Part shown: positions 25,612 through 33,621 of the stretch, in pieces | Position numbering within the stretch: the stretch's first letter is position 1 | How the letters are laid out: the number at the start of each line of letters is the position of its first letter | Source: JAAXGI01 sp965206975 | Lineage (GTDB): Bacteria; Gemmatimonadota; Gemmatimonadetes; Longimicrobiales; Gaopeijiaceae | DNA: 64,000 nt | Reading direction: 5' to 3' | Assembly (NCBI GenBank): GCA_965206975.1 | Contig: OZ242253.1 | Span: 2,418,001-2,482,000, forward strand | Notes under the pieces: model-generated | Told to the model about the DNA's origin: nothing | Seen by the model: the letters and a program-made list of their open reading frames with translations, nothing else | Databases searched by the model: none | Translations under genes and position numbers: made by a program

Positions 25612-28611
25612 TTAGAAGGACACCCTCATCCTGAGGAGAGCCGTCGACGACACGGGGGCCTGCGTATCCTGCTGTCCTGGGAATTCCTGGTTCCCGAGGC
25701 TCTGCCTGACATCGTGGATCCGCTCGCCTCCAATAGTGGTGTTCCACTCTTCGCGCCAGATGAAACCGAGGTTCCTGATCGAGAGGCCTATGGAAGCGCG
25801 GCTTACTCCGAGCCTGGCAACCATATCAGAGGAGAGCTGATACTGGACACCCAACTCGTCGAAATTGAGGTACCCGTTGGGGACATACCCAGTAGCGTCT
25901 CGCTGCGTCGCGATCTGGCCCCGAAAAACCGCGTCGGGGGGCGCCACATTTACGGCGTACGAGTTGTGCCAGCTCGTATGCCTCGCGCCGATCTGATCCG
26001 AATGCTGGATCCCCCCGCCACGACCTTCTACGGTGGCAAAGAGCCTCACGTTCTCGAACAGCGTCCAGGTGGAGGTAGCGTTGATCTGCCACGTGTGATG
26101 CGAAGGGCCAAAGAAGACACGATTGGCTTCGCTACACGGGACTGCCGGGCCACCTATCTGGCGTCCGTCAGCCCCCGTTCCAGCGTCACACATGACGTTG
26201 GTTACCTGGCTATCGCTGCCCGGAACGAACTCCGCCGAAACAACCTTGAAACTGTGGAGCCCCGCCAGGGGGTATCCCACGATATGCTCCCTACTGCGTC
26301 GGATCGTGATGCGCTCGATGTCGCCGAGGCCGACGATCTCGTTGTCCATCGTCGCGAAGGCCAGCGCCAGGTCCCAACGCACCGGATCCTCTTGTAAGAC
26401 CTGAAGGTCGAGGGTGAGCTCAGTGCCCCAGTTGTCGACTTGACCAGCATTCACGAACTGCCTGCCCGGAAACCCCAGCGAGGGAAGGACCGGCGCGTCC
26501 ACGATCGCGTCCTTCGTGCTCTTCCAGTACGCGGTAAAACCGAGCTGGATACGCTCATCTAAGAGCCCGGCGTCGAATCCGACCTCGATCTCCTCCGCCC
26601 GTTCCGGCCCCAGGTTCGCGTTACCGAAGCTGTTCGGGGTCAGAATTGGGCTGTCTCCTGGACCCGTCTCTGGGCTGTAGAGTCGCTGAGCCGCGAAAAC
26701 GTCAGGCTGGCGTCCGGCGGCGCCCCACGCGCCCCTCAATCGGAGTGGATTCAAGAAGTCAATGTTCCATAGAGACTCTTCACTCATCACCCAGGTCGCA
26801 CTCACCTTCGGATAGGTCTGGGTGCCAAAGTCCGTTCCGAATGCACTGTTCTCGTCCCAACGTACGGCGCCGGTTAGGAAGATCCGCTCCTCCCAATCCA
26901 ATACTTGCTGGACGTACGCACCGACGGTGACATTCTCGAGCCTGTCTTCGTCGGCTTCGGTTCTCGCTGCCGCACCGACGGTGCTCAGGAACTCAGTGGC
27001 GAACTCCTCACCTTCACTGAAGTTCTCCCAGGTCTTCTTCTGATAGTACTGGAAGCCAACAGAGGTAGCGCTACCGATCCGGTCCGTCAGGCTGAACGAC
27101 GTGGTTCCGGAATAGTCGAGCGTCTGTAGCTGAGTTTCGACGCTGGTGATCCTCCTTCGGCCACGGCCGGTGCCCCCCCAAATTCCATTGGGTGCTTCTG
27201 CTTCCCGGAAAATGGTGTTGGATTCGATTTGATCCGTCAGGTCGATTCCCGCAGTGAGTCGGTTCTGGAACCAGTCCACCGGGGCGAAATTGACCTGTAC
27301 GCTCGAGTTCTTCCGTTCGGTATCGAACAGCCACGCCTGGCCGTCTCTCAAACCTGCAGGCGTCCTGCCCCCCCAACCCATGAGAATGCTCTCGTTACCG
27401 CCGTAGTCCACGGCGCTAAGGGGGGTTCCGGACATGGTCTGTCTCCACAGATCGCCGACGAGCCGCGTCTCTCCACTCATCATTGAGCCGTTCAGTAAAA
27501 TTGACAGGCGGTCGTTGACCGTCATATCCAGATTCACCCGTGCCGTCTGGCGCAGGTCCGTGTTCCAGCTCACGATCCCGTCCTGATCGTTTCGGTTGAA
27601 CGAAGCGAAATACCGGAACACCTCCGTGCCGCCTCGGGCCGACAGACTGTATTCTTGTAAGGCCCCGTACCGGAAAAGGTCTTCACCGTTGCGCGCCTTG
27701 TAGGCATCGAGCATGTGCATCTGAAGCAGATTGCCCGAGGGCGTTCTATCGTAATTGATCCAGATCTTACCGTGCGGATCCGTCATGTAATTCAAGCCGA
27801 GTCCGACGGCAGCATCGATGGTCACGTCGCCCGTCTCTCCGCGCTTCGTGATAATCTGGATGACCCCGTTCGACGCTTCGGTCCCGTAGAGCGTCGAGGC
27901 AGCGGGACCTTTGATCACCTCGATACTCGCGATGTCTTCGGGGTTTATGTCGTTCAGCCGACCTGTCGTCTGCCTGCGGCCTTCAGCCCGATCGGTGTTC
28001 ACCCTCACTCCGTCGATATAGATCAGCGGATCGTTGGGAAGTCCGACACTCGAGGAGCCCCGGATTCGGATGCTGGCCTCCCCGGCCCCCACGAAGCCAC
28101 CGGCAGACATCATGGCCAGGCCCGGAATCCGCGTGCTGAGCAGCTGCTCCACACTCACGACCGGAGCCATGTCCGCAATCGCCGCAGCGTCCATTCGTTC
28201 CACGACATTCCCGATGGCTCGTCTCTGCGTACCACCCGCCGTTCCCGTGACGATCACTTCGTCCAGCTGGAGCGCCGCCTGGGTGAGGTCAAAGTCCGCG
28301 ACCACGGTCTGGCCGGCGGCTACGGTCACTTCGAAGCTGGCCGTCTGGTACCCGAGCCGCTGCGCCGTCAAGGTTTGCGTGCCGGCCGGCACGTTCGTGA
28401 GTTGGTAGGTGCCGTTCTGCTGCGAGAGCACGCCGATATCCAAGTCGGCGATGCTGACCTGCACGGCACTCAGGGGCTGGCCCGTACGTGCATCCTCCGT
28501 CGTGCCGGTGATGACCGTTTGCTGGCCTTCAACCGACTCGGCCCCAACGGAGAGCCAGAGGATCGTCATGACAGAAATTCCAAGGACATTCAAACGTAAG
28601 CTTGCGCACAT
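25612..28611 (-). CDS. SusC/RagA-like TonB-dependent outer-membrane transporter
   Basis: 999 residues from ATG 28611, which has AGGAAG nine bases upstream; an in-frame ATG at 28671 lacks such a site. The signal peptide is followed by a carboxypeptidase-regulatory-like domain (TVITGTTEDARTGQPLSAVQ; GTYQLTNVPAGTQTLTAQRL), then the SusC-type plug (LQLDEVIVTGTAGGTQRRAI; VVSVEQLLSTRIPGLAMMSA; PLIYIDGVRVNTDRAEGRRQ; SIEVIKGPAASTLYGTEASN; GVIQIITKRG) and a large barrel ending in LLRMRVSF with a terminal Phe. It imports a bulky substrate with TonB energy, together with the SusD-like lipoprotein. The DNA here is visibly less GC-rich than elsewhere in the window, as expected for a recently acquired unit. 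Confidence 0.92.
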   Translation of the reverse strand: MCASLRLNVLGISVMTILWLSVGAESVEGQQTVITGTTEDARTGQPLSAVQVSIADLDIGVLSQQNGTYQLTNVPAGTQTLTAQRLGYQTASFEVTVAAGQTVVADFDLTQAALQLDEVIVTGTAGGTQRRAIGNVVERMDAAAIADMAPVVSVEQLLSTRIPGLAMMSAGGFVGAGEASIRIRGSSSVGLPNDPLIYIDGVRVNTDRAEGRRQTTGRLNDINPEDIASIEVIKGPAASTLYGTEASNGVIQIITKRGETGDVTIDAAVGLGLNYMTDPHGKIWINYDRTPSGNLLQMHMLDAYKARNGEDLFRYGALQEYSLSARGGTEVFRYFASFNRNDQDGIVSWNTDLRQTARVNLDMTVNDRLSILLNGSMMSGETRLVGDLWRQTMSGTPLSAVDYGGNESILMGWGGRTPAGLRDGQAWLFDTERKNSSVQVNFAPVDWFQNRLTAGIDLTDQIESNTIFREAEAPNGIWGGTGRGRRRITSVETQLQTLDYSGTTSFSLTDRIGSATSVGFQYYQKKTWENFSEGEEFATEFLSTVGAAARTEADEDRLENVTVGAYVQQVLDWEERIFLTGAVRWDENSAFGTDFGTQTYPKVSATWVMSEESLWNIDFLNPLRLRGAWGAAGRQPDVFAAQRLYSPETGPGDSPILTPNSFGNANLGPERAEEIEVGFDAGLLDERIQLGFTAYWKSTKDAIVDAPVLPSLGFPGRQFVNAGQVDNWGTELTLDLQVLQEDPVRWDLALAFATMDNEIVGLGDIERITIRRSREHIVGYPLAGLHSFKVVSAEFVPGSDSQVTNVMCDAGTGADGRQIGGPAVPCSEANRVFFGPSHHTWQINATSTWTLFENVRLFATVEGRGGGIQHSDQIGARHTSWHNSYAVNVAPPDAVFRGQIATQRDATGYVPNGYLNFDELGVQYQLSSDMVARLGVSRASIGLSIRNLGFIWREEWNTTIGGERIHDVRQSLGNQEFPGQQDTQAPVSSTALLRMRVSF

Positions 28612-28715
28612 GATGTGAACTTCCTGTTGGGGAAACCTTGCTGATCCTGTCAACTTTTTCGTAAGCTTCATCTCACTGCGCGGACAACGGACATGGCCAC
28701 CGCAGCTAACAGCTG

Positions 28716-29399
28716 TTCAAGCTACGGCGCGACCGTCACTTCCACAATCTCGATGAGGTGATCGATATCCCGCTGGGCCCGGACAACTACATCGAGCCCG
28801 CCGAGTTTGATGGTGTGCAGCCGACCCACTTCATGGAGGTCCCGGAGCGGGAAGGCCGTTACTACTGCCTCTTCACCGTGAATGTACCCGCCGACTTCGG
28901 AGACCGAAGAGTGACCTGGACCCTCCGACAGAAGGATCAGCTCCTTGAGGTTCCGGGCCATACGACCGTGCCCGGGTATCGGGTCACGGACTTCGTTCAC
29001 GCCTCCCGAGACCTCATGGCGCCGGCGCTGGCCTTCGCGGAGCCCGAGGGGCCGCCCTTCGTAGGCAAGCGCGGGGGAACGGCGGGCGTGATTGAGGCCC
29101 GGGCCGGGCGCCCCGTGAGGCTGTCGGTCTCGGTGTCCCACCCCGAGGCTGGCGGCCGGCTGGCGGCCGGCATGGTGTGGTGGGGGAAGTATCGAGGACC
29201 GCCCGGGGAGAATGTCCGCTTCAGTGACCGAGTCGTGTATTTCACCGCCCCCGAAGGGGAGGCCGAAATCTTCGCGACGACGAATGTGACCTTCGATGCC
29301 CCGGGTGACTATATGGTGTTCGTCCAGACCCGCCAGGGCTCCTTCATAGACCAGTGCTGCTGGACCAATGGATACCTGAACGTTCGGGTCACCCCGTAG
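28716..29399 (+). pseudogene. 3' part of a secreted partner protein, N-terminus lost
   Basis: The frame is coding-like from about 28716 (an in-frame TAA stands at 28707-28709). HNLDEVIDIPLGPDNYIEPA, THFMEVPEREGRYYCLFTVN and VTWTLRQKDQLLEVPG parallel NWLEELHVPIGPENSFLG, GQPTRFLPRRNRFVFKVRAP and LVWELTTRGNTQRAY of the intact protein encoded at 33622-34602. The C-terminus (APGDYMVFVQTRQGSF) also matches its Ig-like end. The signal peptide and about the first 60 residues are missing, cut at the right-hand edge of the SusC block. A GTG at 28758 could start a 213-residue cytoplasmic stub. Confidence 0.72.
28723..28734 (+). repeat. Short near-direct repeat flanking the SusC/SusD/flavoprotein block (right copy)
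   Basis: TACGGCGCGACC, 11 of 12 bases identical to 20891-20902, same orientation. Confidence 0.35.
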
Positions 29400-29416
29400 A
29401 TCTCGTGAGGAACAAG

Positions 29417-30162
29417 ATGCGAGGACGCTCGAGAGATGGAGATGGAAGCATGAGGGCTGCGGCGGTCGCTCTTCTCGCCGTTCTCCTCACGGCCCCCTGG
29501 GCTGATCTGAGCGCGCAGGCTGCCGCCGACGATGTCGGGGATCCAGACCTTCAGCGACAGATGGAGCTCCAGAGATTTCGGACCCTGTCCTACGAGGAGT
29601 TGACCCCTCGACAGAAGGAGGACTGGGACGACTACATGGCCATCTGACCCGGGCGAAATCCCGGCAACATCGCCTGGATCGCCTTTCTCAGGGTTCCGGA
29701 CCTCGTGGATACCGTGGTGCGCCTCAGGGTTCACTACGGTTCGGACGACCTTCAGGTATCCCCGAGGATCTATGAGTGGGCCGCGATCGTCACCGCACGG
29801 CACTGGACCGCGAACCACCCCTGGAATAGCCACAGCCCTGCCGCGATTCGCGAAGGCGTGAGCCCGGAAGCCGTGAAGTCCTTGGCCGAGGGGCGGCGCC
29901 CCGTCGACATGGCGGAAGACGAAGAGCTGGCGTACGACTTCCTCCATGAGCTCTGGGAGAACCAGCACATTACCGACGCGACGTACGACCGTGCCGTGGA
30001 CATGTTCGGGAGGAGGGGATCATCGAGCTCGTTTCGATCCAGGCGCTGTATGGAGCCATTGGGGCGGCTCACGCCGTCATCAATGCGCAGGAACGGGTCA
30101 ATGAGCTCGCACCCCTCACCGATCGCTTCAATCCGCCCGCCTCAATGCCGCCCAATCGGTAG
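29417..30162 (+). pseudogene. Secreted carboxymuconolactone-decarboxylase-like protein, broken by a stop and a frameshift
   Basis: ATG 29417 opens a signal peptide (MRAAAVALLAVLLTAPWADL) and LSYEELTPRQKEDWDDYMAI, then meets TGA at 29645-29647. The same frame goes on with NPGNIAWIAFLRVPDLVDTV, HYGSDDLQVSPRIYEWAAIV, SPEAVKSLAEGRRPVDMAED and HITDATYDRAVDMFG, and after one missing base near 30009 continues as EEGIIELVSIQALYGAIGAA to a stop at 30162. Together these form one CMD/AhpD-like protein of about 245 residues. The TGA is explained by a C-to-T change of an Arg CGA codon. The two lesions make a working product unlikely. Confidence 0.75.
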
Positions 30163-30186
30163 TCGGGTCCTTTCGGCTGGCGCTGA

Positions 30187-30436
30187 GCGCTACCGGTTGG
30201 ATTTCCGCCGCCCGCGCGTCTCGCCCTTGCCTGCCTCCTGTTCGTGCTGGTGGCGTGCTCGGCTCGGGAGTTCCCGCCCCGAGCGCGGATCTCCCCCCAT
30301 GTCATAGCGCTGGGTGGCCTTCCCGCACGGCTCGCGGCGGCGATCCGGGGACTCGCCGGAAGGGGGAACCTGCGAGACGAGCACCCCGGACGACCTGATT
30401 CTCACGGCCGAAGTGCATCGGAAGGTTGGTCCATGA
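30187..30436 (+). pseudogene. N-terminal remnant of a lipoprotein
   Basis: One frame reads RLALACLLFVLVACSAREFP, a lipoprotein signal with lipobox LVAC, then ARISPHVIALGGLPARLAAA. No start codon precedes it in frame. After a probable frameshift near 30380 another frame reads STPDDLILTAEVHRKVGP and stops at about 30436, just inside the end of the leftward hydrolase gene. This looks like the first 80 residues of an exported hydrolase cut off by a junction near 30430. Assignment is tentative. Confidence 0.35.
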
Positions 30437-32423
30437 GCCAGTCCCAGTGCGCTCCGGCGCCCTCCAGCAGGCGGGGCAGGTCTTCAGCGAGCAGATAGCC
30501 TTCTGAGACGAGGTCGCGAGCGGCCGCCTCGAAGCTGGACAGGTAGTCGCCGCGACCCCGGTACCGGTCTTCCACGGGAGCTCGAGGGTCGCCCCACTCT
30601 GCCCGCTCCGCCTCCGTTCGGGCGAAGGGCACGTACGAACCGACCATCATGAGGATCTCGCCCGGGGCACCGGCCTTCTCGCTGCGAAACGCCCAGCCCG
30701 TGTAGGTGCCGAGGGGCACCCCGACCTCCGGCAGCACCAACCCGTCGACCTCGTTTCCGTCCGCGTCCACATCCGGGACAAGGAAGGGCAGGGGATGATC
30801 GGTGAGATTCCCCGGGAGGTCGGAGCGGTAGCCGCCCGGGACGTGATAGGGCCACTGGACCTCCGGAATCTCCGGGAACCCGACCTCGCTCCGCTCGATC
30901 AGACTGCCCGCTGCAAGCGTCGGATGCCGGCTGGGGGGCGGCGGCGCATCCTCCCGAACCCAACCGTCCAGCCCCACCAGGAGGGCGCGCATCGAGGGCC
31001 GGACATCGATCGGGTTCCTTCGCTCCTGCTGATCCCACACCGCGAGCGGCGGGAGAGAGCCGTTACTGTGCGGAATCGACGCCATGACGTAGAAGCGCAC
31101 GTTCTCGGCGAGGCTCACGTCCTCGCGTCCGTCGAGCGAGGTGTGGTTGAGGGCGGCGACCCGCCCGCGGTCCCAGTACTCCGAGGAGGTTTCGTAGAGG
31201 ACGATCTTCGGCTCGAGCCCTTCCGGGATCCTGGACCCGAGCCCGTCGATCCGCCCCGTTTCCGGATCCTCCGTCTCCGTATAGCGGATGGGGAACTTGG
31301 TCTGCGAGTGGAACCCCCCATCGTTCGGCTGGCCGAAGCGCTCGTTGTAGGGACCGAGCGATGCCCCGCCCGCGTGTACGAAGATCCCGTCGAGGGCGCG
31401 CCGCTCCCCCGTCTCGTCCACGGTGAACCCCTCGTGGATGAGCTGGCGGAGGTATCGTCCCGTCTGCGAGACGCCGTAGGCGTACGCGTGCTCGCCCCGG
31501 ACCTCGGCCTCCGGGTCGAACTTGAAGTAGGCGGCCGCGTCCCGGATCGCCGCGAACCCGACGCCGATCACCTGCGGGTTCGCGGTCTCGTACGTGAGCT
31601 GATACGTGTAGCCCGGCCGGAAGCCCGTCCAGAGGAAGAGGTGGCCCGGGTCGTACGATACCACCCCGTCCACCATCTGCCCGAATTCCCAGCTCTCCCT
31701 CGGGATCTCGCGCTCCGCGCCGTGATAGCCGAGCCGCTCCGTGAGCCGGTACCCCGGGTCGTCCTGACGAAGTGGCGCGTACTCCTCGAATCCGGTCCAG
31801 TACGACGAGGTGAGATCGAAGCTTCGGGTCGGCGTGAGGGGGATGAACCAGTTGCTCACCTCGCCTGTGATCGCCCGCCCGCCGTCTGTTGCGACCGGTG
31901 GGTAGAGGGAGAGGGCGCGCGTATTCGGCGTCGGCTCCCACCCTACGGCGACGAGCGTGTACCCTCGCCGCATGAGGAAGCCGTCCCCGAACTCTGCCTC
32001 GCTCGCGGGGTCGACGGCTCCGGCGGCGAGGTTGAACCGCGAGAGAAGAAGCTTGTTCCCGCGGTTCACGACATCGAAGAAGAGGACGCCGTTTCCGCGC
32101 GACGGGTCCTTCGGCCGAAGCACGAAGAGGTCGGCGGAGAACTCGACCTCGCCCTCTCCGTTCCTCGGCGCCTTCTCCAGGTCGACGATGGTCCGGTTTC
32201 TCGCGTCCAGGGGATCGAGCGCGAAGTAGATCTTCCCGACGCACTTCTCGTACGCGCCGACTTCCCCGAAGGGCCGTCCCTCGAGGACGTCCACGCAGCT
32301 CGTGATCACCACGTCCGTCACGTGGGCCTCCGCCGCGGCAGGGCGGAGGGCGAGCCCCGCGAGCGGGAGGAGGAGGAGGACTTGGCGGAGGACGCGGGGG
32401 GAGGCAGGGCAGCGCTGGGTCAT
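30402..32423 (-). CDS. Secreted alpha/beta-hydrolase-domain protein (PF20091-like)
   Basis: 673 residues from ATG 32423. A signal peptide (VLLLLPLAGLALRPAAAEAH) precedes a large alpha/beta hydrolase of the kind annotated as alpha/beta hydrolase domain-containing protein: VLFFDVVNRGNKLLLSRFNL, GYTLVAVGWEPTPN, the nucleophile elbow AYGVSQTGRYLRQ (Ser319), and GIFVHAGGASLGPYNERFGQ. Likely hydrolyses an ester or amide in the periplasm; substrate unknown. The gene ends at a junction with the remnant of a plus-strand lipoprotein, and its last nine residues may not be native. Last of five same-strand genes for secreted enzymes. Confidence 0.82.
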   Translation of the reverse strand: MTQRCPASPRVLRQVLLLLPLAGLALRPAAAEAHVTDVVITSCVDVLEGRPFGEVGAYEKCVGKIYFALDPLDARNRTIVDLEKAPRNGEGEVEFSADLFVLRPKDPSRGNGVLFFDVVNRGNKLLLSRFNLAAGAVDPASEAEFGDGFLMRRGYTLVAVGWEPTPNTRALSLYPPVATDGGRAITGEVSNWFIPLTPTRSFDLTSSYWTGFEEYAPLRQDDPGYRLTERLGYHGAEREIPRESWEFGQMVDGVVSYDPGHLFLWTGFRPGYTYQLTYETANPQVIGVGFAAIRDAAAYFKFDPEAEVRGEHAYAYGVSQTGRYLRQLIHEGFTVDETGERRALDGIFVHAGGASLGPYNERFGQPNDGGFHSQTKFPIRYTETEDPETGRIDGLGSRIPEGLEPKIVLYETSSEYWDRGRVAALNHTSLDGREDVSLAENVRFYVMASIPHSNGSLPPLAVWDQQERRNPIDVRPSMRALLVGLDGWVREDAPPPPSRHPTLAAGSLIERSEVGFPEIPEVQWPYHVPGGYRSDLPGNLTDHPLPFLVPDVDADGNEVDGLVLPEVGVPLGTYTGWAFRSEKAGAPGEILMMVGSYVPFARTEAERAEWGDPRAPVEDRYRGRGDYLSSFEAAARDLVSEGYLLAEDLPRLLEGAGAHWDWLMDQPSDALRP

Positions 32424-32464
32424 GGGTATTCCACTCCGTCTTGGGCGTCCGGGGGACGCACTCG

Positions 32465-33583
32465 TTACATGCGGATCACGATCTTCCCGAGGTGGCTCCC
32501 GCTCTCCATGTACCCGAACGCCGCCTCGGCCTCGCGGAAGGAGAAAACCCGGTCGATGACGGGCCGGAGCTCGTGCTCGGTGATGAACTCGTTCATCGCC
32601 TCGAAATCGGAGCGCGAGCCGACGTAGATCCCCGTGACGGAGGCGCCGCTGCCGACGAAGGAGCCGATGGGAAGCGAATCGGCGGAGCCCGAGAGTCCGC
32701 CGATCAGGGCGATGTGACCATTCATCCCGAGCGCCTCGACCGCTCTCGGGAGGGTGTCCTCGCCCCCCACCTCGAGGACGTGGGTGACGCCCGCGCCGCC
32801 GGTCAGCGCCCGGACCTCCTCCTGCCACTCCGGATTCGTCCGGTAGTTCACGATGCCGCCGGCGCCGAGCTCCCGGGCACGGACGAGCTTCTCGTCGCTC
32901 GAGCTGGTGATGATCGGACGCGCCCCGTGGGCCGCCGCGAGCTGGAGCCCGAAGATGGAGACGCCCCCTGTGCCCTCGAGGAGGACGAAGTCGCCCGGGC
33001 GGAGCCCCCCGTGGGTGAAGAGGCCGTTCCACGCCGTGAGCGCCGCGCAGGGAAGGGTGGACGCCTCCTCGAACGAGAGGTGCTCGGGGATCTCGACCCA
33101 GCCGTCCTCGTGGCCGACGACCATCTCGGAGAGCATCCCGTCGATCGCGCCGCCGCGTGCCGACGCGTTCACCGCCTCCGTCCTCCGTCCCTCGACCCAC
33201 TCGGCGAAGAAGGTTCCGGCGACGCGGTCGCCCACCTGGAAGCGCGTGACGCCGGGCCCTACCGCGACGATCTGGCCGGCCCCGTCCGAGAGCGGGACGA
33301 GTCCCTCCCTCTCCGCCGCCCCCCCGTAGGAGGAGCGCAGGATCGAGAGGTCCCTCCGGTTGAGCGAGGCCGCTCGCACCCGGACGAGGATTTCGCCCTC
33401 CCCCGGTGTCGGCCGCGGCACACGCCGCATCGCGAGCTCGAGCCCGCCTCCGGGGGCCTCCGCGAGCTGATACTGGCGGATGTTGAAGCCCTGGAGTCCG
33501 TCGGCCCCGCCGGGAAGGAGGAGCCCGGCGGCGGCGCACGCGAAGGCGGCCCGGGAGGCGGGCCTCCACCCTGCTCCCGTCAC
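32465..33583 (-). CDS. Exported zinc-independent MDR alcohol dehydrogenase/quinone-reductase-like protein
   Basis: 372 residues from GTG 33583 (GAGGGAG upstream); this start gives an apparent signal peptide (RPASRAAFACAAAGLLLPGG) ahead of the enzyme. The body is medium-chain dehydrogenase/reductase: ASLNRRDLSILRSSYGG, PLSDGAGQIVAVGPGVTRFQ, VGDRVAGTFF, TAWNGLFTHGGLRPGDFVLL, the nucleotide loop EGTGGVSIFGLQLA, and the C-terminal FSFREAEAAFGYMESGSHLG. Catalytic-zinc Cys/His positions are not evident. MDR enzymes use NAD(P)H in the cytoplasm, so export would be odd; a later Met (LELAMRRVPRP) would give a cytosolic form. Lies 38 bases after the partner-protein gene. Confidence 0.8.
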   Translation of the reverse strand: MTGAGWRPASRAAFACAAAGLLLPGGADGLQGFNIRQYQLAEAPGGGLELAMRRVPRPTPGEGEILVRVRAASLNRRDLSILRSSYGGAAEREGLVPLSDGAGQIVAVGPGVTRFQVGDRVAGTFFAEWVEGRRTEAVNASARGGAIDGMLSEMVVGHEDGWVEIPEHLSFEEASTLPCAALTAWNGLFTHGGLRPGDFVLLEGTGGVSIFGLQLAAAHGARPIITSSSDEKLVRARELGAGGIVNYRTNPEWQEEVRALTGGAGVTHVLEVGGEDTLPRAVEALGMNGHIALIGGLSGSADSLPIGSFVGSGASVTGIYVGSRSDFEAMNEFITEHELRPVIDRVFSFREAEAAFGYMESGSHLGKIVIRM

Positions 33584-33621
33584 GCCGCTCCCTCGCCCGG
33601 AGCCTGCCCCCCGCCGGAGCC

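Noticed and set aside
28708..28717. Palindrome AACAGCTGTT near the SusC start as an operator
   Set aside because: A single 10-bp palindrome close to a rearrangement junction, with no second copy or known regulator; could be chance.
29645..29647. In-frame TGA as a possible selenocysteine codon in the CMD-like gene
   Set aside because: No Sec insertion hairpin was seen, a second lesion (frameshift) follows, and Arg CGA to TGA explains it more simply.
30402..33569. Apparent 1055-codon minus-strand protein covering the hydrolase and dehydrogenase regions
   Set aside because: The first 382 codons are a shadow of the MDR dehydrogenase; the hydrolase has its own ATG and signal peptide at 32423.
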